Positions 1 to 6,227 of a DNA stretch of 12,207 nucleotides are shown here, in pieces. A program made the position numbers and the translations under genes. Source of the DNA: Treponema sp. (lineage in GTDB: Bacteria > Spirochaetota > Spirochaetia > Treponematales > Breznakiellaceae); assembly GCA_031284105.1 (NCBI GenBank), contig JAITAN010000106.1, forward strand, positions 1 through 12,207. Direction: 5' to 3'. Numbering within the stretch: position 1 is the first letter of the stretch; the number at the start of each line of letters is the position of its first letter. Under the pieces are notes generated by a model. That model did no database searches. It worked only from the letters and a program-made list of their open reading frames with translations, and had not been told where the DNA came from.

Positions 1-150
1 TATATAGTGAAGAGGATATTCGGATACCGGAAAGCGGTATACTGCGGGATAGCGAAGAACACGGGGCGGCTGTATATGTTGTTTACGGGGGCGAATCTGT
101 TGAAATGGTCGTGGACTACGAGGCCTGTGAAACGGGCGGCGGCGGCGTGA
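1..150 (+). CDS. IS5-family transposase, C-terminal end (partial at the window edge)
   Basis: The reading frame is open from the first base to a TGA at 148-150 and gives 49 residues. They include the run VKRIFGYRKAVYCGIAKNTG, which matches the usual C-terminal end of IS5-group DDE transposases (pattern K-R-x-F-G-Y-x-K-x-x-Y-x-G-x-A-K-N, then a hydrophobic Leu/Phe-rich segment). The first visible Lys after Val is probably the Lys of the Y-R-E-K signature, so the catalytic Glu would lie just outside the window. The tail after the hydrophobic segment is short and ends in an Arg/Ala run. It is read on the opposite strand to the IS3 remnant beside it. Whether the rest of the element is intact cannot be seen. 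Confidence 0.78.
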   Translation, partial: YIVKRIFGYRKAVYCGIAKNTGRLYMLFTGANLLKWSWTTRPVKRAAAA

Positions 151-299
151 CAGGGGGAATCCGTCCTTTTTCCCTGTAAGGGGGAGAAAGGGAGGAGCGG
201 GAGGGTAAAAAGCCCTGTTAAAGGGGGTAAAAAGGCCGGTTATAGGGGCGTATATCATTTTTTGTCCGATAAACCACCCCCAAAACCGTTCCCCGCAAT
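1..299 (+). mobile_element. IS5-family element, 3' end, probably inserted into an IS3-family element
   Basis: The transposase end at 1-150 is followed by about 100-150 bases of G-rich non-coding sequence on the plus strand. This contains an imperfect direct repeat of about 20 bp near 205-245, sharing the core GGGTAAAAAG. The IS3 orfB homology coming from the right stops near 300, so the junction between the two elements lies at about 250-300. I could not identify the IS5 terminal inverted repeat or a target duplication, so the right boundary is approximate. Confidence 0.5.
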
Positions 300-720
300 T
301 AATCAGTGCTTCCCGAGGTTTTCTTACAAGCCACGCATAATACCCGCTTCGACTTGCTCCCAATTTCCTCGCCATCTTCGTAACGGGGTACCGTCCTTGA
401 TACTGCCGCATGAACAGGTACGCCGCTACCGGGGATTCCCTACCGTGAAGATGGCTATCGCTTTTTTTAGGATTTCATTCGTCTCCCTCAGGTCGGCATT
501 TTCTTTCCGCATCCGAGCCGTCTCTTCATCCCGCGCGTTTCCTCTACCGGTGAAAGCTTTCATATGTCCCGTTTCACTCCGCTCCATCTCCCGCATCCAT
601 CGTGCAAGCATATCCCGATTTATGCCAAGGTCTTGGGCAAGCCCGCTTCCGGTTTGTGTTCCGGGCCGGTTCCACGGCACGTTCCTTAAACGCTTTCGTA
701 AAAACGCTTCTTTCTCCCAT
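300..720 (-). pseudogene. IS3-family transposase orfA (frameshifted) plus the start of orfB (truncated)
   Basis: OrfA starts at the ATG ending at 720 (MGERSVFTKAFKERAVE...), preceded by a good ribosome site (AAGGAAG). The helix-turn-helix (LAQDLGINRDMLARWMREME) and the leucine-zipper part (ENADLRETNEILKKAIAIF) lie in a second frame. A one-base-type frameshift near 645-665 therefore breaks the gene. OrfA ends at the TAG at 426-428. A run of seven T on the plus strand (462-468), read as CTA AAA AAA GCG, is the kind of slippery site that IS3 elements use for -1 frameshifting. The -1 frame is open into orfB, giving MRQYQGRYPVTKMARKLGAS followed by RSGYYAWLVRKPREAL. OrfB homology stops near 300, so the whole DDE domain is missing. 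This copy cannot make an active transposase. Confidence 0.85.
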
Positions 721-779
721 GATACTTCCTTCTTTGATCATAGGCTTACCTTCCTGTCCTTTCAAGCGAGGGAAGTTCA
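300..779 (-). mobile_element. IS3-family element remnant, 5' part
   Basis: It contains the orfA/orfB remnant. The outer end is placed at 779 from a terminal inverted repeat at 754-780. This element and the IS3 end at 11885 are separate copies in the same orientation. The 3' half is lost, apparently by insertion of the IS5-family element at its left. Confidence 0.75.
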
Positions 780-780
780 G
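754..780 (-). repeat. IS3-family terminal inverted repeat (5' end of the element)
   Basis: Read on the minus strand this begins CTGAACTTCCCTCG. Compared with the end of the other IS3 copy at 11885-11911 (CTGGACTTCCCCCG...), 20 of 27 positions agree by eye, including both outer blocks. The start TG at 779-778 fits the TG...CA ends of IS3-family elements. It lies 34 bases upstream of the orfA start. Confidence 0.7.
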
Positions 781-979
781 CGTTAAGCAAGATGCGATTT
801 CTATGTTGACATTTTCTCGTTGTTTAGGCGGTAATGGCACTATCTGTAGATATTACTTCTCGGTTAATTCCATACTTATTTTCCGTCTTTACCTCACATT
901 CCTTACATTCCTTTAGTGCGAACATACGCTAGAAAACAAAAGAATAACGGTGGTAGTGAAATATGGGATGCTGAAATTT

Positions 980-2452
980 TTATAAGTGATCATGAAGCCT
1001 GTAATAACTTGGGGATACAAGATACTTTTTTTTAAATACCTTTGAGAAGTATGACAGATCCATATAACCGACCTGCTCGGAAATATCCGTAATTTGGGCA
1101 TTGGATCGGCTTAAATATTCCCGCGCTTTTTCCATACGGATATCCTCAAGATATTGAACAAAGGTGATGCCGGTTTTTTCTTTAAAACGCCTGCTAAGAT
1201 AGGAAGGGGACACGTAAAACTTATCCGCAAGCGTGTTCAACGTTATATTTTGTTTGTAATTTTTCTTTAAATAATCGCATATTGATGTTATAATGCCTTG
1301 ACCGTTCTTTCCTTCAGCGGTTTTTTGAGTGAGTTCAGTCGTCATTCCACAAAGCTGGACGCGAAGATATTCTAGAGAAGGATAGCGGCAGAGCGCAAAA
1401 GGAGATAATTCGGCATTAAGATGATCAGGAATAGGTATATGGTAAAAAACGTGTTTGTTTATAATAAGTAAGATAATTTCACGGTAAAGCAAACTCAAAC
1501 CCGATATTGAAGTCAAATTGCCGGCTGTACGATAAAGATAGTCATTTATTATTTTTCTACAGGTCGCGTCTTCTCCATTTTCCAGCGCATAGTCCAATAA
1601 GCCTAAATCAACGGAATCTTTTAATGGGCTTGAAATACACTCATAAAAACCACGCCGGATAAATCGCTTGTTTATTGTTTGTTCCATCCTTTCGATAAGA
1701 TCGGCAAGCGATTCGGAATACGGAAGGGTATACACGACGGATAAACCGGTTTCTTGTATAAGAGTTATAAAGTCGTGCGATATCGACTTGATGGCGGGTA
1801 ATCCATCTGAATGCGACAAAGAAAGATACAGAAGAAAATTTTTTACAATTTGAAAATTGAGGGCAATACAATCGCCTCCAGTTTTCTCCATAAAAATAGA
1901 CCGTATATGCTCATTATTTTGAGACAAAATTGAATATGAAGGAGCATAAATACCGGCAAGAATGCCGCCGGATAGGGGTTTTGATGCCCCTGCGGTATAT
2001 TCTTCATAGCTCACCATACCGTGATTTTTTCTATTATTATTTATATTTTCTTTCTCTTTTGAGACCTCCTCTGAAATCATGACGAGAACCTTGTTGAATT
2101 CTTCTGTGTAGATAGGTTTTTTCAAATAATCGAACACACCAGATTGAATCGCCTCACGGAGGTGGGCGTAATCATCGTAACCGGTGATGATTACAAATTT
2201 AGTTCTACAGAGTCTGTCCTCTTGTTTTATTTTTCGTATCAGGTTAAGCCCGTCCATACCGGGCATATTGATGTCGATAAAAAAAACATCCGGCTTCGAA
2301 GCCCAGTAGAGGGCTATGGCTTTCTCCGCATTGTCCGCGCAGCCCAATATCCTCACCGGAACGCCGCATATGCGGAGTCTCGCGATGATGCTTTTCTGTA
2401 TCGCGGATTCATCATCGGCGATACAGATATCAAGAGGGGAGGTATGCGACAT
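980..2452 (-). CDS. Response regulator, receiver + AraC-type DNA-binding domain (YesN-like)
   Basis: A 490-residue cytoplasmic regulator. The N-terminal receiver (about 5-125) has the acidic pair D13-D14, the likely phospho-acceptor D60 in FFIDINMPGMDG, T90 in VIITGYDD, and K112 in DYLKKP. The C-terminal 104 residues (about 387-490) form a two-helix-turn-helix AraC domain: TLNTLADKFYVSPSYLSRRF, then ITDISEQVGYMDLSYFSKVF. The roughly 250-residue middle has no motif I recognise; this size is usual for YesN-type regulators, which are normally paired with a YesM-type sensor kinase and often control sugar uptake genes. No kinase or transporter lies next to it here, so its target is unknown. The start is an ATG at 2452, with AAGG five bases upstream and GAGGAA further upstream. 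It is a single-gene unit, flanked by an IS3 remnant downstream. Confidence 0.93.
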   Translation of the reverse strand: MSHTSPLDICIADDESAIQKSIIARLRICGVPVRILGCADNAEKAIALYWASKPDVFFIDINMPGMDGLNLIRKIKQEDRLCRTKFVIITGYDDYAHLREAIQSGVFDYLKKPIYTEEFNKVLVMISEEVSKEKENINNNRKNHGMVSYEEYTAGASKPLSGGILAGIYAPSYSILSQNNEHIRSIFMEKTGGDCIALNFQIVKNFLLYLSLSHSDGLPAIKSISHDFITLIQETGLSVVYTLPYSESLADLIERMEQTINKRFIRRGFYECISSPLKDSVDLGLLDYALENGEDATCRKIINDYLYRTAGNLTSISGLSLLYREIILLIINKHVFYHIPIPDHLNAELSPFALCRYPSLEYLRVQLCGMTTELTQKTAEGKNGQGIITSICDYLKKNYKQNITLNTLADKFYVSPSYLSRRFKEKTGITFVQYLEDIRMEKAREYLSRSNAQITDISEQVGYMDLSYFSKVFKKKYLVSPSYYRLHDHL

Positions 2453-2489
2453 ATTGCCTTGTTTTCCTCATATTAAGATATAATAAACC

Positions 2490-2593
2490 ATGGTTAGAAA
2501 AAAGCAATAAAATATTTCGCAATTATCCTATACCTGATACTCCTTTTTGCCCTCGCCTATTATGCCCTAAACTTGACCCATAAAATCGAATAA
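2490..2593 (+). other. Possible one-helix membrane microprotein needing a -1 frameshift
   Basis: ATG GTT AGA AAA AAG CAA TAA is read from 2490 and stops after six codons. The run A AAA AAG is the classic bacterial -1 slippery heptamer, in the right phase. A -1 shift there would join MVRKK to AIKYFAIILYLILLFALA followed by YYALNLTHKIE, ending at the TAA at 2591-2593: 34 residues with two positive residues, a strong hydrophobic helix and a polar tail. There is a TATAAT six bases before the ATG but no Shine-Dalgarno sequence. It overlaps the 3' end of the lipoprotein gene on the other strand. A chance hydrophobic frame in AT-rich DNA, or a gene with a missing A, are equally possible. Confidence 0.2.
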
Positions 2594-3043
2594 CTCGCGG
2601 TAGTCTAAAAGCGCATAACGTTTTTGAAGCCCTGCCCAAATGGTTTTGACTTCCGGCGGTCCATCGCGGGGAGCCCGTTTTGGTCCCCCCGGCCGGCCCT
2701 CATACTCTACCGCCCGTTTAATCGTATACGGCCGATCAGGAACTTTTTTCCTCCGCAGGGAAACTTTTTTCCTCCGCAGGGAAACTTTTTTCCTCCGCGG
2801 GAAAACTTTTTTCCTCCGCGGGAAAAGTTTTTTCCTCAAGAGGGAAAGTTTTTTCCTCCGCGGGAAAAGTTTTTTCCTCAAGAGGGAAAGTTTTTTCCTC
2901 CGCAGGAAAATCTTTTTCCTCAAGAGGAAAATCTTTTTCCTCAAGAGGGAAACTTTTGATATGGTTTTATTGCTTGTACAGCCAATTAACGCCATGTCCA
3001 AAACCAATGTAACGATCAGTTTCCGTAAAAAATGATAATCCAT
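2567..3043 (-). CDS. Predicted lipoprotein with ten cationic heptad repeats
   Basis: A 158-residue protein, not recognised. The ATG ending at 3043 is chosen over an upstream in-frame start because it has a strong GGAGGAAG site eight bases upstream and begins a lipoprotein signal peptide: RK at 7-8, a hydrophobic stretch at 9-20, and a lipobox L-I-G-C with the acylated Cys at 22. Residues about 30-101 are heptads of the type K-K-[VIL]-[SF]-[LP]-[RL]-R, encoded by 21-bp DNA repeats, giving an extremely basic segment. The tail (about 102-158) starts with a Pro/Gly/Arg-rich part and ends IWAGLQKRYALLDYRELFDF then MGQV. Because 21 is a multiple of three, every frame of the repeat on both strands is open, so the opposite-strand frames mean little. 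The signal peptide and ribosome site favour this strand. A repeat array that invaded a small gene is the main alternative. Confidence 0.55.
   Translation of the reverse strand: MDYHFLRKLIVTLVLDMALIGCTSNKTISKVSLLRKKIFLLRKKIFLRRKKLSLLRKKLFPRRKKLSLLRKKLFPRRKKVFPRRKKVSLRRKKVSLRRKKVPDRPYTIKRAVEYEGRPGGPKRAPRDGPPEVKTIWAGLQKRYALLDYRELFDFMGQV
2741..2957 (-). repeat. 21-bp tandem repeat, ten units plus a 7-bp partial
   Basis: Ten consecutive 21-bp units run from 2741 to 2950 (plus-strand pattern AA-[CG/TC]-T5-6-CCTC-[CGC/AAG]-[A/G]-GG), followed by the partial AACTTTT. Units fall into a CCTCCGC type and a CCTCAAGAGG type, which partly alternate. The second type is a perfect small palindrome, TTTCCTC-AA-GAGGAAA. 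The array is read as protein heptads by the overlapping lipoprotein gene. No spacer sequence or spacer diversity exists, so it is not a CRISPR array. Confidence 0.95.
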
Positions 3044-3100
3044 TCTAACTTCCTCCCAATGCGGCGGTTTGCAAAATGCGGCGCGGGAGCGTAGGCGCGG

Positions 3101-3220
3101 CACAGCCGCAGGCTGTCTCAAGGTTTCGGTATTGGTATCACAGCCATAGGCTGTTTCAAAGTTTCGGTATTGGTATCACAGGCGGATGTACGGCTTTTGC
3201 CTGCAAGCAGCCGCTGGCTG
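3101..3220. repeat. REP-like palindromes and a 38-bp direct repeat
   Basis: Two 38-bp units start at 3101 and 3139, with the first 12 bases of a degraded third at 3177. Each begins with a perfect 6-bp inverted repeat: ACAGCC-GCA-GGCTGT (3102-3116) and ACAGCC-ATA-GGCTGT (3140-3154), followed by the shared GTTTCGGTATTGGTAT. A third palindrome CAGCC-GCT-GGCTG lies at 3208-3220. The repeated palindromes upstream of the lipoprotein gene resemble REP-type intergenic elements. No transposase is nearby. Confidence 0.75.
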
Positions 3221-3351
3221 TTTGAGATGCGGGAGTCTTTGCCGAGAGATGCGGGAGTCTCTGCCGGGAGATGCGGGAGTTTCTTTGAGAACGAGCGGTG
3301 AGTTTTCCCTTGTTCCTTCAAGAAACCGTATTCATACGCCTTTGACCGCAT
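3118..3351 (-). CDS. Doubtful small ORF over intergenic repeats
   Basis: A 77-residue frame opens with MRSKAYEYGFLKEQGKTHRS and ends in IPIPKP. I do not recognise it. Most of it is formed by the 22-bp and 38-bp repeats. Its only possible ribosome site is GAAGAAG directly against the ATG. There is no signal peptide, membrane segment or domain. It is listed because it is the longest frame in a 488-base gap, but it is more likely to be repeat sequence that happens to be open than a real gene. Confidence 0.15.
   Translation of the reverse strand: MRSKAYEYGFLKEQGKTHRSFSKKLPHLPAETPASLGKDSRISNSQRLLAGKSRTSACDTNTETLKQPMAVIPIPKP
3224..3289. repeat. 22-bp tandem repeat, three units
   Basis: Units start at 3224, 3246 and 3268 and share GAGATGCGGGAGT. 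The first two differ at two positions (CTTTGCCGA and CTCTGCCGG ends), while the third diverges in its last third. It directly follows the last REP-like palindrome. A 22-bp period shifts the reading frame with each unit, so the array was not kept for a repeated protein motif. Confidence 0.9.
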
Positions 3352-3372
3352 CTTCTTCGTCAAAATCCCCAA

Positions 3373-3531
3373 TTCTTCCGGTGATGTCCTAACATTATTG
3401 GATTAAACACATATCCCCCTCAAAGCAGCCGTTTATTATCAGGGCGGCAACGATCTTATGCCTCCGTTCTGTTTTTGAAAAACGAATTCCTTTCCTCACC
3501 AACAGGGCGCTCCTCGCCCTCACAGACGACG
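3373..3531. other. Non-coding stretch downstream of tsaB
   Basis: Nothing here reads as a gene. On the minus strand a short hairpin AGGGCG-AGGAG-CGCCCT lies about 20 bases after the tsaB stop. It lacks a following T-run, so I do not call it a terminator. A small inverted repeat GTTTTT-C-AAAAAC lies near 3470-3483. Confidence 0.5.
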
Positions 3532-4242
3532 CTACTTGCCCGCTTCGATTTCAGCGTCGCTTTTCCTGATGTACTCAGGACCGGATAGCGGCGTATGTTC
3601 AATGTGGTGAGGGGCCAGCGTGAGCAGTTCCTTTGCATAGCCTTTACGGTAATTTTCCGTGCAGCACGTATCAAGATGCAGCGTTTCCGCCGGCACGCGG
3701 CGAACCAGTTCTTCATAGAGGAGCGCCGCATCGGCGCCGGTAAGCAAAACTTGGTTCTCATGCGCTGTATGCGCGGCGGCGTACGTGCGTGCGCCGAATT
3801 CGGCGATACATTTCGCAATATGCTCAACGCCCGCGTCCATATCGTGCGAAATCCGCCTGCCTTTTTCAAAAAACGCCGTAAAATACGCGCGCTTCTTTGC
3901 GTCAACGGCGGGCACGACATAGCCGTTCCAATCTCTGCGGAAGTATGCCATGCAATCCAGCGTTCCTACCGCGGCCAAAGTAATGCCGAAAGGCAGGCAA
4001 AGCCCTTTCGCAATCGAATACCCTATCCGCAAGCCCGTGAAAGATCCCGGTCCTTTCATACACGCGACCATATCCAAGTCCTTGCTTTGTATGCCCGCCG
4101 TGGAAAGGAGCGTGTCGATACCGGCCATGATGATCTCCGAATGCCTGTTGCCGGCGTCGGCTTCAAAATACCAGGTATTTTTCCCATCGGAAAGCGCGAT
4201 TGACAAAACCGGCGTCGCCGTATCCAGAGCAAGTATGTTCAT
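3532..4242 (-). CDS. tsaB: TsaB, t6A tRNA-modification complex subunit
   Basis: A 236-residue cytoplasmic protein of the ASKHA fold. With TsaC, TsaD and TsaE it makes N6-threonylcarbamoyladenosine at position 37 of ANN-decoding tRNAs. TsaB is the non-catalytic partner of TsaD. The start MNILALDTATPVLSIAL is the typical first strand-turn of the family. The conserved RHSE lies at 33-36 and the signature GPGSFTGLRIG at 64-74. The length is usual for the family. The frame extends further upstream, but the family N-terminus fixes the ATG at 4242, seven bases after the tsaE stop. No clear Shine-Dalgarno sequence is seen, so translation is probably coupled to tsaE. It is the last gene of the minus-strand block. 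Confidence 0.95.
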   Translation of the reverse strand: MNILALDTATPVLSIALSDGKNTWYFEADAGNRHSEIIMAGIDTLLSTAGIQSKDLDMVACMKGPGSFTGLRIGYSIAKGLCLPFGITLAAVGTLDCMAYFRRDWNGYVVPAVDAKKRAYFTAFFEKGRRISHDMDAGVEHIAKCIAEFGARTYAAAHTAHENQVLLTGADAALLYEELVRRVPAETLHLDTCCTENYRKGYAKELLTLAPHHIEHTPLSGPEYIRKSDAEIEAGK

Positions 4243-4249
4243 GGCGTAC

Positions 4250-4708
4250 TTATTCGCAGGTTCCGCGGCATCCGCTGATTCTGCGGTTTCCATTTTCCAG
4301 CGTTTCAATGGCAATGAAGATCGCATCTTTCGGGATAGAAGCGGGAACTCGCTCGCTCCACTCAATAACGGTAACGCCGCGGCCATAAAGGAATTCCTCC
4401 GCGCCTAGCGCGGCAAAATCCTCGTCATCATGGAGCCGGTACGCGTCTATGTGGTACAGGGACAGCTTTTCGCCCTGTTCCCGGTTCCCTTCGTATTCGT
4501 TTATGATGGTGTACGTAGGACTTGTAACTATATCGGCGACGCCTAGCCCCGCGGCAATGCCTTTTGTGAAATAGGTTTTACCCGCTCCCAAACCGCCGCG
4601 CAAAGCCACAACGCTCCCCGCGTACAACAAGCGGGACAGAGCGCGTCCATAATCTTGGGTTTTTTCTTCTGAAGAGGAGATAACGTCAAAGGGGAGGGAG
4701 ATTTCCAT
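4250..4708 (-). CDS. tsaE: TsaE, ATPase of the t6A tRNA-modification system
   Basis: A 152-residue P-loop ATPase that drives turnover of the TsaB-TsaD complex in t6A synthesis. From the ATG start, the Walker A GGLGAGKT is at about 38-45, SPTYTIINEY at about 63-72, LYHIDAYRL at about 84-92, and the family motif VIEWSERV at about 114-121. The start is uncertain: a TTG at 4717 lies three codons upstream, and neither start has a Shine-Dalgarno sequence. With the ATG the gene overlaps the end of the 88-aa gene by 23 bases, which suggests coupled translation. The product ends in ISGCRGTCE, slightly beyond the usual family core. tsaB follows after seven bases. Confidence 0.95.
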   Translation of the reverse strand: MEISLPFDVISSSEEKTQDYGRALSRLLYAGSVVALRGGLGAGKTYFTKGIAAGLGVADIVTSPTYTIINEYEGNREQGEKLSLYHIDAYRLHDDEDFAALGAEEFLYGRGVTVIEWSERVPASIPKDAIFIAIETLENGNRRISGCRGTCE

Positions 4709-4952
4709 TGGAATCAAGCTTATCGATATATTTCTTTAATTCCCTGATGATGGGTATCAGCGGATAATCGACCGGTTCTGCAATAGTAATCAAGATTTCC
4801 TTTTGACCGGTCGGCTTTATTTCGATAGAAAAATCAATTTTCCGTTCAGCGGGCTTATTGAGCAGTTCCATGACGGCTATACCTGAATAATACATCCGGT
4901 AATAAATTGGAACGTCTTTTCTAATAATATCTTTTATTTCAAGTATCTGCAT
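4686..4952 (-). CDS. Conserved-looking 88-aa protein of unknown function, upstream of tsaE
   Basis: The ATG at 4952 has a good AAGGAG site seven bases upstream. The protein starts MQILEIKDIIRKDVPIYYRM, has a central strand-rich part (ERKIDFSIEIKPTGQKEILI) and a C-terminal amphipathic helix (LIPIIRELKKYIDKL) with the tail DSNGNLPPL. It has no signal peptide, membrane segment or Cys pair. From memory, treponemes carry a similar small gene between the fliD region and the tsaE-like gene, so I take it as a conserved lineage gene. It overlaps tsaE by 23 bases and may be co-translated with it. It opens the downstream half of the block after a 434-base gap, so it may have its own promoter. No function can be assigned. 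Confidence 0.8.
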   Translation of the reverse strand: MQILEIKDIIRKDVPIYYRMYYSGIAVMELLNKPAERKIDFSIEIKPTGQKEILITIAEPVDYPLIPIIRELKKYIDKLDSNGNLPPL

Positions 4953-5386
4953 GTTTACTCCTTGATAATTTTAAGAAATCACCGGTTTATTTTACAACTT
5001 TTTCATTTATCAATTTGCGGAACTTTTAGAAACTTTATGCGCAGCATTATATACATTGCATCCCTGCCGATTCGTAATACTTGTACAAGATGACAATCCT
5101 ATTATCGGAATAAGGTAAAAGTATCTTTAATGTATTACCTGTACTCATCATAACCGGCATTTGCATGGCAGCGGCTCACGAGAAGGCGTTTACTATGCCG
5201 CAAGAGACGCCGTAGCGGAATTTTATCGGCAATTAAAGTTTCACAGCGGGCGGTTAAAGCTTTCGGGATAGCTGAAGTGGTGATTTTGCCGTAGCCGCAG
5301 ACACGGCAGCATTCTCATGAACCGCCGCATTCCGAGAACACGGGATATACACGGTAAGAAGTAACGCCCGAAGTTTGCTTTCAATG
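4953..5386. other. 434-base gap without an intact gene; possible decayed coding sequence
   Basis: No intact frame of meaningful length is present. On the plus strand one frame (about 5065-5250) reads RFVILVQDDNPIIGIR, then two stops, then a run including GSREGVYYAARDAVAEFYRQ. The first part resembles the start of a receiver domain (strand, acidic pair, N-P-I-I) and may be a decayed response regulator, but this is weak. A 6-bp inverted repeat TGCCGT/ACGGCA lies at 5287-5308 and has no T-run. The AT-rich end at 4953-5035 is the likely promoter region of the 88-aa gene. I could not fit a clean promoter. Confidence 0.3.
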
Positions 5387-6226
5387 TTAGGCTTTCTTTG
5401 AAACAGCATCTTTCAATGTTGAGTATAGAGACATAAGACGCGGCGCCATTTCATATTCCGCCAAATCTCCGGTTAGCACCGTATCCTTCGCTTCATACGC
5501 CTCCATGAGCTCGTTAAGCACATTGCCGAAATCCTCAATAAAGCGATTCAGAGGAGCGGAAGCTATGGTAATAGCGTCAATCTCAAAACCGTGATGTTTT
5601 AATAAAGACAAAAGCCTGAACAATTTTTCCGTGATATGGGAAAAAAGCTGAACCGTTTCCAAAGCCCGCTTATCTTTACCGGTCTGTAGGTCAAGGGGCA
5701 GATCTTCCAGCCGTGAAACGATTTCCGATACCAGCGCAGTACAGTTGAGAATTTCTTGCTTCGGCAACTCCAATTCTCTCATCCGCTCCTCCAGCAATTT
5801 TAAGGTATCGGCTGGGGAAAGCCCTTCGCCGGACAAACTCAAGGCAACGGATTTTGCAATATCCTGTATCTGCTCTTTGAGAAAAGCCGCAGCAGGACCG
5901 GATTCAAAGGCGATTCTTATTGTTTTCTTTTCTTCAAACGAGGCGTCTTCCGATGCTTTTAATGCGGATTTTGCAGACATGAGCGCCTCGCGCGCAAAGT
6001 TAAGCCATGAGGAAATACGGATATCAATAGATTGCAGGGCGCGTAACTCCCGTTCAAATACCGTGGGAATGGCTTCAACCTGAACAGGTTCGGTATCTAT
6101 GATGATACCGCTAATATGGCTGCCCGTTCCCTCAAGCCAGTTCTCTATACCTATAAGCAAATCGCCTATGGTTTTTTCATTTTCAAGGGTAATACCGGCA
6201 TCTTGTCCATTGATGAGTATTTCCAT
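5387..6226 (-). CDS. Uncharacterised 279-aa protein directly coupled to fliD
   Basis: The start MEILINGQDAGITLENEKTI is chosen because the ATG at 6226 follows the fliD stop by one base. The longer frame would run back inside fliD. The N-terminal 45 residues look like a small mixed alpha/beta unit (strand, NG turn, strand, helix). The rest is predicted almost all helical, with many Leu/Glu/Lys positions (EERMRELELPKQEIL; ALETVQLFSHITEKLFRLLS). It has no signal peptide or membrane segment and only one Cys, so it is probably cytoplasmic. The position next to fliD suggests a flagellar role such as an export chaperone or assembly factor for FliD, but this is inference only and it does not look like FliS or FliT. 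From memory, T. pallidum has a hypothetical gene at the same place. Confidence 0.85.
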   Translation of the reverse strand: MEILINGQDAGITLENEKTIGDLLIGIENWLEGTGSHISGIIIDTEPVQVEAIPTVFERELRALQSIDIRISSWLNFAREALMSAKSALKASEDASFEEKKTIRIAFESGPAAAFLKEQIQDIAKSVALSLSGEGLSPADTLKLLEERMRELELPKQEILNCTALVSEIVSRLEDLPLDLQTGKDKRALETVQLFSHITEKLFRLLSLLKHHGFEIDAITIASAPLNRFIEDFGNVLNELMEAYEAKDTVLTGDLAEYEMAPRLMSLYSTLKDAVSKKA

Positions 6227-6227
6227 A

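Noticed and set aside
800..835. TTGACA promoter on the plus strand downstream of the IS3 end
   Set aside because: No acceptable -10 box at 16-18 bases and no gene follows on that strand.
2741..2957. CRISPR array
   Set aside because: Units are contiguous with no unique spacers, and no cas genes are present.
2624..3035. Plus-strand proteins across the 21-bp array
   Set aside because: A repeat with a period divisible by three leaves all frames open; only the minus strand offers a ribosome site and a lipoprotein signal peptide.
4985..5040. Sigma-28 promoter for the 88-aa gene (TAAAGTTT ... TTGATAA on the minus strand)
   Set aside because: Both boxes look good but are about four bases too far apart for the consensus spacing.
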